This document shows positions 1-10,094 of a stretch of DNA of 64,000 nucleotides, piece by piece (the stretch's first letter is position 1; every line of letters begins with the position of its first letter). This DNA is from Haplomitrium mnioides (lineage: Eukaryota > Marchantiophyta > Haplomitriopsida > Calobryales). The notes under the pieces were generated by a model that saw only the letters and a list, made by a program, of their open reading frames with translations, searched no databases and had not been told where the DNA came from. The stretch spans positions 1 to 64,000 of the forward strand of contig JBNGIS010034005.1 of the NCBI GenBank assembly GCA_049999725.1. Direction: 5' to 3'. The position numbers and the translations under genes were made by a program.

Positions 1-1
1 A

Positions 2-372
2 AAATGTGGGGTCGAGGAAGCCCTTGAAGATCAAGACCAGCCTCCCACGTTGGTCTCTTATCCTCTTGCTTTTCTTCTCCACTGCCAAAAGACTAGAGAG
101 TGGAAAGCACGTCACCAAAGTGGTGTTGCATCTCTCACAGCTGAAGGAGTTGTGAGAGACGAGGAAGATGATTTAATGTTGTATGTGGATGGTCTCAATG
201 TGGTTTTTTATCAAGTCCACGAGGAGGCCAACGCTCAGCAATTGGAAGGCCATATGAAACTTAGGTGTTTCACTTTGGCTATTGTTGATATTCCTTACGG
301 GTACAACCTTAAGGAATGCAAACATGATGACTCGAAACCTTTTTAAAAAAAATCACATTTTTGATATGGTAT
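2..372 (+). pseudogene. N6/N4 amino-methyltransferase-like gene relic, 5' part (motif IV)
   Basis: The reading frame is open from base 2 (it enters from outside the window) to a stop at 344-346. It encodes about 114 residues ending in a segment with IVDIPYGYN. DIPY resembles motif IV (D/S-P-P-Y) of N6-adenine/N4-cytosine amino-methyltransferases, the loop that contacts the target base. After a frame change in an A-run near 345-350 the sequence reads NHIFDMV up to base 371, where a solo LTR interrupts it. Reading resumes at 4961 with SSFAAITTSEFW once one copy of the 5-bp target duplication is discounted. No start codon or promoter is visible. The DIPY reading is an inference from motif shape and from the GSGT motif in the 3' part. 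The gene is dead here: truncated, frameshifted and split. Confidence 0.6.
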
Positions 373-2002
373 TGTTGCGCCCCTTTCTCCTATCTTAATA
401 CCCAATTGATGTTATTTCGGAGGAAAGGGGAGACAAAGAATCACAAGGCTCTTTAATGAGACGGCCCCAGAACCTCCTTTAGCCAATTCAGATCTTAACA
501 ATCCTGAACTCTCACCTTGTATTTGCACACACTTCCCAGCCAGACCAAGCAAAGGACATACCTGTATGCCTCTCCACTAGACACACAGAGCAACCATGCA
601 AGCAATCTTTGGTACATGCAAATATGGAGTTTGATGCAATCCAGTCACAAATATTCAATTTCCCCTCCTATGAACAGAGGTGTATATAATCCTTGTTCAG
701 GCCTGGACTTGCAGTTCTCTCCTACAAGTTGCCTCCTACACAACCCAAACTATTTACTCCTTCCATTAATAAATGCTAACGGGGCCAGTTACTCCAGCAC
801 CAAAACAAAGTGAAGCTATATGATGTATCCTTCCAACAAAATAAAAATCACCACCCATGAGTCACCAACATATTGACCTTCCTAAACATGTACAGAACTA
901 TCCTTCTCTCTTCCTTTCTCTCATAACCTCACCTCTCCTCCCACTTGTCATGCAGCAAATTGTTACCAACACTCCAGCCTAACCAGACTGGCAAGTAATG
1001 CAACCTTGTTTCCTCCCATACTAGCTTTGATTCTCCCTTGTGATTTGCTTCAGCCTTCCCCACACCATTCCCTATTTGTTGGAGTTCCAACCAGAGTTAG
1101 AATCTATGTTCCAAACATGAGCCTTGACTCTGAAAACACAACAACACCAGAAACATTATTCTCCCTTGCGAGAAGCTCTGAATTTACTTCCTCAGGCTTG
1201 GAAGATGTCTTATTTAACTTCCACCTCTGGAAGACAGATCTCCCAGCTACTGGATCACCCACTCCACCCGAGAATTGGCTGGATCTTCCCTGCAGTGCGC
1301 AGGCACTAACGTGGCCACTCCTCTCCTTTCTCCACAAGAATGTAACACCAACTACACTCTCTTAATGCTTTTGAGACTGATCTCTTGCACAAACCAAAGC
1401 TAAGACGACACCATGACCCCCCCTTAGCTGCCCCTCATGAAATACAAACCGAAAGAATTCTCCTCTTCTCTAAGTATTGGTCCACCTCCAAATGTTGGTC
1501 TGTCTTCAAATGTGAGTCTATCTAAGTAGTCTAAGCCTCTAGAGCTTCCTGCTCAACGATTCCCAGCACCTCCTCAATCCACCTCCACCCTGTGATGGCC
1601 TTCCTTCACGAGTACACCCACTTCACCAAAGGTCTCACCAGAACTCTCTCCTCCATATCCCGCTGCTCTCTCTGCACAAAATTATCCATCCATGTAGCTT
1701 CAGAGCAAGGTAGTCTATCCATGTGCTTTCTTTCCCCCTGAACCTCGTCGTTTCATCCCCGCCCTTCCTTGAAGGTCCATGTTTCCCTTATCTGACAAAT
1801 GAGGGGTGCATTCTGCCTTTTCACACAGCCCGCAAATGAGTTTTCTTCCATATTTAGAGTCTCAAATAGGTGCCAATAGCTGCACTTTGCCATTCTCTTC
1901 CCAACAAGACTGATTTTACGCAAATCTGACATATATAGCTCTAGCAATCTGCATTTGAAGAGACATACCTTCTTACTTTGTTTTTTTTTCCTCTTTTTAG
2001 CT

Positions 2003-2440
2003 TGACAACCCGTGAGATTCCTCGGATGTCGGGCAGCTGACATGTGGCGCGTCGGGGGAGCCCATTGGATTCCTTGAACTCACCATCTTGTAAGATTCAT
2101 CGGACTGGAAACCCGTGAGATTCCTATGACATCGGACAGGTGACACGTGGCGCGTCGGAGGAGCCTGTTGGATTCCTCGGACAGGCCACCCCATGAGATT
2201 CCTCGGACATCAGACATGTGACATGTGGTGCATCGAGGGAGCCCATTGGATTCCTCAGACCCACAATCCCGTAAGATTCCTCGAACTCGCTAGTCAACTT
2301 CGGACTGTTGGTCAAAGGTAATTGTCCAACTTCCTTGTGGAAAACGGCGTCGGATGGCGCCCCTCGGACACGTGGCACTTCCGGGGATCCTGTTGGATTC
2401 CTCAGACTTGCCACCCCGTGAGATTCCTTGGACGTCAGAT
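2003..2440. repeat. Irregular tandem units of about 80-105 bp inside the solo LTR
   Basis: About four degenerate units share the phrases CCGTGAGATTCCTCGGA, a CACGTGGCGC-like word and TTGGATTCCTC. Related phrases recur in the other family-B LTRs (for example near 25780-25830), so the array was part of the ancestral LTR. Confidence 0.7.
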
Positions 2441-2457
2441 CTTCAATAGATTGTTGT

Positions 2458-2998
2458 TTTGACACCCCTTATTCCTCCTCCAGTCGAACCGTTGATATAT
2501 CACTATTTTGGCACCCCTTGTTCCTCCTCTAGCCGGATCATCGATCTATTATTGTTTCAGCACCCCTTCTTGCTCCTCCGGCCAGACCCTCGTTGTTCTT
2601 TTGGCCGGACTGTTGATATATCCCTATTTCAGCACCATTGTTACTCCTCTAATAGATCGTCGATATACTCCTATTTCGGCACCTCTTGTTCCTCCTTCAA
2701 TCGGATCGTCAATCTATCACTATTTCAGCACCTCTTCTTGCTCCTTCGCTAGACCATCAACATATTGTTGTTTTGGCACCCTCGTTGTTCCTCTGGCCGG
2801 ACCGTTGATAAGTCGCCCTTTCGGCACCCTCGTTCCTTCTCCAACCGGACTGGTGATAAGTTGCCCTTTCGGCACCCTTGTTCCTCCTCTAGCTGGACCG
2901 TTGATACATCCTTATTTCAGCACCATCATTCCTCCCCCAATGGATCATTGATATATTCCTGTTTTGGCACCCTTGTTCCTCCTCCAACGGATCCCTGC
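2458..2998. repeat. Tandem array of about 50-55 bp units inside the solo LTR
   Basis: About ten degenerate units follow the pattern TTCCTCCTC, a CCGGA-like word, GTTGATATATC, then TATTTCAGCACC. Similar single units occur in B1's LTRs (around 12040-12200 and 21000-21150). The array explains the overlapping plus-strand ORFs at 2459-3001, which should not be called genes. Confidence 0.75.
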
Positions 2999-4955
2999 TA
3001 AGTGGGCTCCCTTATTAGGTAGGTCAATCGGATCCCCATTAACCGGGATCCCCACATCAGAGGGCTAATCAGAACCCCATTAAGTGGGTTCCCCACTTAG
3101 GAAGGTTGATTTCCGTTCTGTTCTTTGGATTGGACACTACGGACATCGGACCTCGACTCTCCTCCTCCTATATCTGTGATGATTCGATCCACTGTCCCTC
3201 CGACGCACAATCAATTTCTCCATCTGGCCTTCTTGTTGTTCAATTCCTTCCACGTCTGTGATGCAATCTTCCAGGTCTGCGATGCAACCTCTTCCTCTCA
3301 ACCTACGTGCTTCCCTATGGCGATTCGAATTTTTGGCTTCTGCGGTTTTGCCCCATGGCCCCATCGACAATCGAATCTCCTCCGCGTCCCTCTGCGATCT
3401 ACTTCCGTGAGCCCCTCTGATCCACTCCTCTCCTCTTGCAATCCCTTCAAATCCCACCTCCCTCCAATTGAATTGGATCCTCCCCTGCTGTGAAATTCTT
3501 CCCCCTTGTGGCAAAATTCTTCTACCTCCTACGATTCAATTCTCCTTGCGGCCATTTCCCTGCAATCAAATCCCCTCCTTGCATCCTATATATCTTCCCT
3601 CGACGATCTTTTGCAATCGAATCTCCCCCGACATGTGATCAACTCTCTCTCTCTCTCTCCCTCGCGATTCAATTCAGCCTATTCGATTCACGCGACATCC
3701 CCCCCTACGATTTTTCTTGCATGTTGGTCGCCTCCCCGTCCAGTAATTGCTCCTCCTCACACAACGAATTCCCACTCACCAGGCAAATTTGTGTCCTCCT
3801 TGCTCAAAATTCTTCCCTCCTGCTCAAAATTCTTACGCCCCTCCGAGCCTTGATTTAAACTTGCCAATTCAAAGCCCCCTTCGTGCGATTGAAACTTCTA
3901 CCCAAAATTTATCCTCTATGACACCTCTCCTCTTTGATTTCAATCTTTTGCATGCTTGCGTAATTCAATCTTATGGCTCTACAATCGAATTTCCTGCGTG
4001 CACCCTCTGTCTCTCGTCATCTCTGTTCGCCGTTTGCATCGCAACATCGTCTCGCTCGACAAATCGATCGTTGCCTTCTTTTTGGATTGCCACTTACCCT
4101 GCCTTGATTGATCCAACCTCCTTGATCGATTGGCCTTCTTGATCGATCCCTTGCACGCATTCAATCTCTTCCTCGGCCTGCACATGATCAATCTCTCCCT
4201 CTCCATACAGCTGATTGCTTGTCGAACGCCATCTTGGAAACAATCCCATAAGTCCTTCCCTCTGAATCTATCGATGTATATAAGCCTGACCCTCTCTTTT
4301 CCTTTCGAGAGGCAGCCCCCTAGTGGGGTGTAAGGCCACCACATATCCTTACACCTGCCCCTGGATAGACCTAGTTCAGGGCTTACCCTTCCCCAAGGCA
4401 CGCTGTCCTCCGAGTGATCAAATAGTCTTACCAATAGAGTAGTCTTCACAGTAGTGGGCTTGGCTTGTCCTCCGACAGTTAGAGTAGTTTTATTACTTTT
4501 TATTTTATTTTATTTTTCCATCAGACCTCTGAAGTAAACTTGTCTTGTTCCAACCTGACACCACATTTCACTCTCAGAGGATCTCCATGTATCACACAAC
4601 CCATAGCAATCGCTCTTCTTCCTTAGATCCATAAGGCTAATGTCTTCTAATTTCCTCAACTTCCTTTCACACAACACATGTAATGCTCTACTCCACTCGA
4701 TCAGAGGGTTAATTCTCATTTTTTCTTTTCTCGATCATCAACTGAGCCTCCACAGTTTCCTTTGTTTCTCCTCAATCTTTCTCCTCCTGTCCTCTGACCT
4801 CAATCCTTCCCTTCTCTCCAAGGATGGCTTGAGTCCCTTTGATGTATATTGGAAGCTCATTTGACCCAAAACATAGAATCTGCATGGTTTCTTACTTAAT
4901 TTTTTTGAATTTTTTTTGAAAATATTACACGAAGTACTTTCAAACCCGATTGATA

Positions 4956-5723
4956 GGTATCATCTTTTGCGGCAATTACAACTTCAGAGTTTTGGTCTTT
5001 TGTGACCATTTATTCTTCGTAGCAACTTGGCATCATCGAGGATGCCCTTTTTGAAGTCTGCTATGCAATCAATCACAACATCTGGTGAGTTGTTCTTTTA
5101 TCTTTTCTGTTTTTGATTTCTTTGTTTTTTACTTCTCTTGCATTTTGGTTGCAGTGTTTGATTTGATTGTTTTTCTTTTTGCAAGGACAAAAGCAATATT
5201 CATCATTCTGGTGGTTCCAGAATCGTAGACGCCCATGAGTATTGGACAGTGGGCTACTGGACTAAGGAAGAAAAGAGGAACATGTGCCTCTTTAATTTGC
5301 AGCCTTCTTCTACGACCGAACTTCCTCGGCAGATTATGCAGAGTGTTTTTAGCTGCCCTGCTGTTTCGGCAAAACTTAAACATTCAAGAGATGATGCTTT
5401 TGTCAACGTTTATCAGAAGCTGCATGCTCTCGACAATTTTTTCATTGACCATTTATCAACAGACAAGGATTGGATCATTGATCTCTACTGGGTCTGGCAC
5501 AGACCTTGTATGTGCTTTAAAGTTGATGCAAAATTGCATCACCATGGAATATAATAGACATAAGTCCATTTATATTCCTCAGAGAGCTTTGGAGATGGCT
5601 TCCTTGCCATCCGATGTGATTGAGTTACAGATAGTTTTTGCATACCACAAGGAACCTGTTCCTCTTGGTACTACAAGTGCTTTTGGTGACTCTATTGTAA
5701 TATCAAGGACTGGAAAGTGTTGA
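4956..5723 (+). pseudogene. N6/N4 amino-methyltransferase-like gene relic, 3' part (motifs X/I/II)
   Basis: This continues the 5' relic: SSFAAITTSEFW, an in-frame TAG at 5020-5022, then QLGIIEDALFEVCYAIN. A stretch bounded by GT...AG (5085-5185) may be a short intron, though its phase does not fit cleanly. From 5186 the frame reads through HHSGGSRIVDAHEYWTVGYW and VYQKLHALD to DWIIDLY. A one-base shift near 5489 leads into GSGTDLVCALKL and CITMEYNRH, ending at 5723. The series D-x-Y-x-GSGT followed by a short helix and an acidic ME resembles the AdoMet-binding motif I and motif II of amino-methyltransferases. With motif IV lying upstream, the order is that of the beta class (IV, then target-recognition region, X, I). 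At least one stop and two frameshifts make it non-functional. The substrate is unknown. Confidence 0.6.
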
Positions 5724-6629
5724 CAGGATCTGCTTGAACAATTTGTATTATTAGAAAAGTTTATGTTTTCCAAATTTTTATTTACCAAAGTTTCATCTTG
5801 TTGCTCTCTCAATCCATTTCAAGTCTTTTCATCACAATTTAGTTTGGTGGGTTTAAGATTAGTTTGACTCATATGATAATCTAAGAATGGTTTGAAGTTA
5901 ATTGCAAATCTAAAGAAGATTTGGAGTCTTTGCGCATTATTTAGTGTCGTTGTGCATTAAGGCTATCTAGTTCTTGTTTGGATTCCCAACGTGCATAAGC
6001 TCTGAGGTTATTTTTCAGAGTCCCTGCACCCCTAAGCCAAAGGGTTCTTGTTCAATGTCTATGCTTACATAGGCTGTAGGGTTTTTGTTTAGAATCTTGG
6101 CTTACAGTAGCTCTAGGGTTCTAGTCCAAAGTCCATACGTGCATAACTTCATTGTTCTTGTTCAGAGTCTAAGCAAGGATAGGATTTAGGATTCTTGTTT
6201 AGAGTCTATACGTGCATAGGCTTTACAGTTCTGGTTTGGAGTCTATGCTTGCATAAGATTTGTTAGCTACGATGCTCAAGATCAAGTTCAAAGTCCTAAC
6301 TCGACTGAATATTTACGTTTTCTTGTAATTTTTTTCCACCAAAAGATATATGTTTTATTTTATTTTTGATGAATTTAGTTTATTCACAATAATATAAAGT
6401 TTTTATAAAATATTTGAATAACCAAAATGCTTGTTTTGCAAGGTATTTTCTACAAAGAAATGTTTGAAATATAATCTCAATGTAAAATATGCATTTTTGG
6501 TTTATAAAAAACAATTTTCTTTTTTAAAAGAAGATTTCAAATGTAAATTTGATGTTTTTAATGCCAAATCACCCAAAAAAAAGTTTTCGACTACCAAGTG
6601 AAATAGGAACTCACTAGCGGTTCCTAGTT
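5724..6629. other. No gene seen; degenerate 45-50 bp repeats with a near-palindromic word
   Basis: Between 5925 and 6265 about six to seven degenerate units contain variants of TCTATGC-N-TGCATAGG followed by GGTTCTTGTT. The same kind of near-palindrome occurs at 35410-35706, upstream of another family-A element. 6300-6630 is AT-rich with no recognised coding sequence. Confidence 0.55.
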
Positions 6630-7500
6630 CAAAGTAGCAGCTATTAATATCATTATGCAAATTTCTAATATGGGCAAAGGAGAAGCTTTAGATTGCTTTA
6701 TTCGAGGATTGAAGCCTCATATTAGAATAAAAGTGATAATGACAAAGCTCTCTCAATTAGAAGAAGAAATATGCATGGTTGAACGATGAGACTCACTGTT
6801 AGCAACTACTGTAGTTAGGCCACACCCACAACAAGCTTTGCCAAATGTTTGTGTGCCACCAAATGAAGCTGTACTTATAGAGATTGATGAGGTGCAAAGA
6901 GTGGCACTTACCAATGTAGAATGTGATCGCCGATACCAAAGTGGAGTATGTTTTTATTGTCGACAACTTGGTTATATGATTGCAAATTGCCCACGTCACC
7001 AAGGTCGACCACGTGCTCTTGTTCAAATAGCCATTGTTGAAGAATAAAATAAGAGAAATGACAGATCTTAGTAAAAATATTCGAGCGGTTTATTAAGAGC
7101 TTGATTAGTTCAAATGGAATTAAAAGCTCGACAAGCACTCAAAGCACTTTGTTTCATCTAGATGACATGATTGATGAGCATTCTTGTAGAGTAATGGTAG
7201 ATTGTGGAATTTCTAAAATTTTTATTTCATTATGTTTTGCAAAGAAATTCAAAGCCAAAACTTTGCCTATCAAGAGAAGTTTTGCTTATCAAGAGAATTA
7301 TGGTCGATGGCAAAAAACATGAGGTTTTCAACTTATACAAGCCATTTCTTCCAAGAATTGGCAAGGAGTATAAAGAATCTATGGACTTTGTTATTGCACC
7401 TGTATAGTATGACATTGTTTTGGGCTTTCCTTGGCTAGAAGATCGAGCCACTCAAGTTGATTGGGAAAAATGAAAAATCCAAGTTAATTTACAAGGAAAG
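6630..7500 (+). pseudogene. A1 gag C-terminus, zinc knuckle and aspartic protease (degenerate)
   Basis: Late gag reads in broken frames to 6837, followed by a zinc-knuckle region (6838-7047) with CFYCRQLGYMIANC. This fits CX2CX4HX4C except that the histidine is tyrosine. The protease region (7101-about 7480) has HLDDMIDEHSCR followed by VDCGISKIFIS, so the catalytic D-S-G is D-C-G. The same DCG occurs in A5, which keeps an intact knuckle, so A1 and A5 belong to one subfamily. Several stops and frame changes make this a relic. Confidence 0.75.
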
Positions 7501-7699
7501 TAGTTTTTTTAAGGGCGTTCAACATCATTGGTGAAGAAGCCCTAATCAGTTCAACATGATGCATTGATGGAGAAAGAGTTGCATGTTTTTGTTGTATGGA
7601 TGAAGTATATCATGGACTTGAATAAGGAGAGAGGGAAATCTATACCTATTTCAATGATTGATGATATTTGGAGGGAGTTTTTAGATGTATTTTGAGATG

Positions 7700-9030
7700 A
7701 TTTTCCAAAAGAGTTATCAAATGATCATGGAATGCCCTTTTTTATTGAGTTGATACCATGAAAAACGCTTTATAATCGGTCTATATGCTAGTCATTGCCA
7801 TAAGAGTTGGAAGAGCTTCGCGGTACCTTGGCGAATATTCTTGAGAAGGATCTCATTCAGCTTAATACTTTGTCTTGGGGAGCATCAGTGTTCTTTGTAC
7901 CAAAGAAAGATGGTGGATTTTGTCTTTGTATAGATTATCATGGTTTGAACAATCAAACAGTAAAGAATGCTTTCTCTTTACTACGCATTGATGATTTGTT
8001 GGATCAATTAAATGGTGTGCGATTCTTTTCTAGGCTAGATCTTCAAAGAAGCTATTGGTAAATCCATGTCAAGATAAGTGATGTGTCAAAGACATCTTGT
8101 CACACAATGTATGGGCATTTTGAGTGGAAGGTTCTTATATTTGGTTTGACAAATGATTTGGCTATATTCATAGATCAAATGCATCAAATTTTTGATGGGT
8201 TGTTCGATAAGTCAATTTTGGTGTTCTTGGATGATATTCTTATTTTTAGTAAATTGAGGCTCAGCATCTTGATCATCTAAAAGAAGTATTGCAAAGGTTG
8301 CACAATTGGAAGTTTTATTGTAAGAGATCCAAGCACAAATTTTGGAAGCAAAAGGTTACTTACCTAGGGCAGAAGGTGTCTCCGAATGGTATCAAGATGG
8401 AGGAAGAAAAAATCAAGGATATCACAAGTAGCCAACACCAAAAGAGGCAAAGGACATTAGAGCCTTCAATGGATTGGCAAGCTTTTATCAATGATTCACC
8501 CATTATTATGTGCATATTGCTATACCACTTATAGATTTGCTTGGCAAGGAGGTCAAGTTTCAATGGACTACCAAAGAGCAAGCAACATTTTAGCAGCTCA
8601 AGGATGAGTCTCTTCTTGTTCTATTCTATAGCCATATGATCCAAAGGCACATTGTATAGTTGATTTCGATTCTTCTAATTTTGCTATTGGAGCAGTTATA
8701 CAACAAGAGTTTGAGGATAAACTTCATCCAATTGACTTCATGTCACGTCAATTAAATGCGACAGAGAGAAATTATTCTATAAAAGATCAAGAGAAATTGG
8801 CAATGGTTTATGTTACCAAAGTATGAAGATACTATTTTTTAGAAAACTTGTGCTTATGCGCATAGATCACAAGTCATTGTTACAAGCAATCCATTTGGAA
8901 AATATGACAAGTCGCCATTACAAATGGGAAAGATCAATTGCAACTCTTTGATATCAAACTAGAATACAAGCTTGGAAGGTTTCACACCATTTTCGATGCA
9001 CTATCACAAAGGCCGGATCATCGAGTAAAT
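7700..9030 (+). pseudogene. A1 reverse transcriptase and RNase H (degenerate)
   Basis: RT motifs appear in order: VPKKDGGF, DYHGLNNQTVKNAF, RFFSRLDLQ, GHFEWKVLIFGLT and the catalytic VFLDDILIFS (7807-8280). The thumb/connection region follows, with FWKQKVTYLGQKV and KMEEEKI. RNase H-like DFDSSNFAIGAV and SRQLNATERNYS words lie at about 8660-8800 and YKLGRFHTIFDALSQRPDH at about 8966-9026. The YXDD-equivalent is kept, but stops (for example after QRSYW) and shifts break the frame. Confidence 0.8.
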
Positions 9031-9229
9031 ACAATAGAGGCGGTTAACATTGGTATATTACACTTGAATAAAACAACTAGTGGGAGTTATTGCCAAAAAC
9101 TACAAGAAGATGTTTTTTTTAGTCTTTTTTGGGTACAATTCACCATCAAAGATAGTGAGTGTCATTCTTTTTCTATTCACGATGGTATTCTATATCGAGA
9201 CCATCAAATATATGTTTCATAAGATGATA

Positions 9230-10094
9230 CGCTTTCAATGTCTTGACTACAATAAGCACATGACATTCCTATCTCAAGCTATTTTGGAGTAGATAAAACT
9301 ATAGAGTTGCTTCAACGCACTTGGTGGTGGTCTAACTTGGCTGGAGATGTTCGTGGTTTGGTTTGTTTGTATGAAAGTTGTCAATGAAACAAAGCTTCAA
9401 ATAAAAACCAACGAGACTTCTTCAGACACTACTATTTCCTACTACTTGTTGGAAATATGTAAGTTTGGATCTTGTCACTTCACTTCCAACTACGCTTTGT
9501 GGGTTTATTGCTATTGTGGTGTTTGTGGACAAGATCAGCAAAAAGATTCATTTAACACCGATGATGGATGCAATAGATGCTCAACAATTGGCAAAAAATT
9601 ACTTTGATAATGTCTTCCATCATCATGGAATGCCCAAGGTGTTAATATTTGACATGGATTTGCGTTTCATGGAAAAGTTTTGGCGAGAGTTGTTCAAACT
9701 TTTAGGCACCAAACTCTCTATGTCTACTGCTTATCATTCTCAAACCAATAAGCAGACGGAGAGCGCTAATTGCACTCTAGAAGATATGCTTTGTGTGTTC
9801 ATCAATGTTTATCACATCGATTGAGATAGTTTCTTACTAGTTGTGGAGTTTGCCTACAACAACTCCAAACAAACAAGTACTCGGTTTTCTTTTTTCTTTC
9901 TTAATTTGGATCAACATCCTCTTGTTCCCAATGGTTTGCTTTCTTTTTCTTCTTCCAATGTTTCAAGTATTTCTATCTTTTGGTCTCATTTGTCTTCTTT
10001 TTTGCAAGATGCTTGCAACCATCTTACTATTGCTCAAAATCGGAAAAAAATATGCTGATAACCATTGTCGTAATTGCTCTTATGTTTTAGGTGA
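9230..10094 (+). pseudogene. A1 integrase (degenerate), interrupted by B1
   Basis: The HHCC region is recognisable but damaged at about 9270-9400. The core reads DLVTSLPTT, then FDMDLRFMEKFWREL and the AYHSQTNKQTESAN segment, where the catalytic glutamate is kept (9465-9824). It continues past a stop at 9823 into EFAYNNSKQTS, and the element is broken at 10094 by the B1 insertion. The missing C-terminus resumes at 21942. Confidence 0.8.
10090..10094. repeat. Left target-site duplication of B1 (GGTGA)
   Basis: GGTGA lies directly before B1's TG. The right copy at 21942-21946 is AGTGA, one mismatch. The uninterrupted family-A sequence at this point (A2, 28706-28715) reads TTAGGTGACC, so the duplicated bases belong to the target. 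Confidence 0.8.

Larger units (their letters stand above)
373..4955 (-). mobile_element. Family-B solo LTR (about 4.58 kb), same orientation as B1
   Basis: It begins TGTTGCGCCCC and ends CCCGATTGATA, flanked by a 5-bp direct duplication GGTAT (368-372 and 4956-4960). Removing it and one duplication rejoins a protein-like reading frame, which supports a true insertion. Blocks around 1150-1300 and 1700-2050 match the 24113-28338 solo LTR, and the 1150-1300 block also matches the LTRs of the complete element B1. This places it in the same long-LTR, Athila/Tat-like family. The terminal CA appears mutated to TA. No gag or pol is present, as expected after LTR-LTR recombination. Many short ORFs inside are by-products of GC-rich, low-complexity tandem units. 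Confidence 0.75.

Noticed and set aside
2124-2951. Several overlapping ORFs (97-147 residues) rich in Pro/Ser/Gly
   Set aside because: They are read-through of GC-rich tandem units in an LTR, on both strands, without domains.
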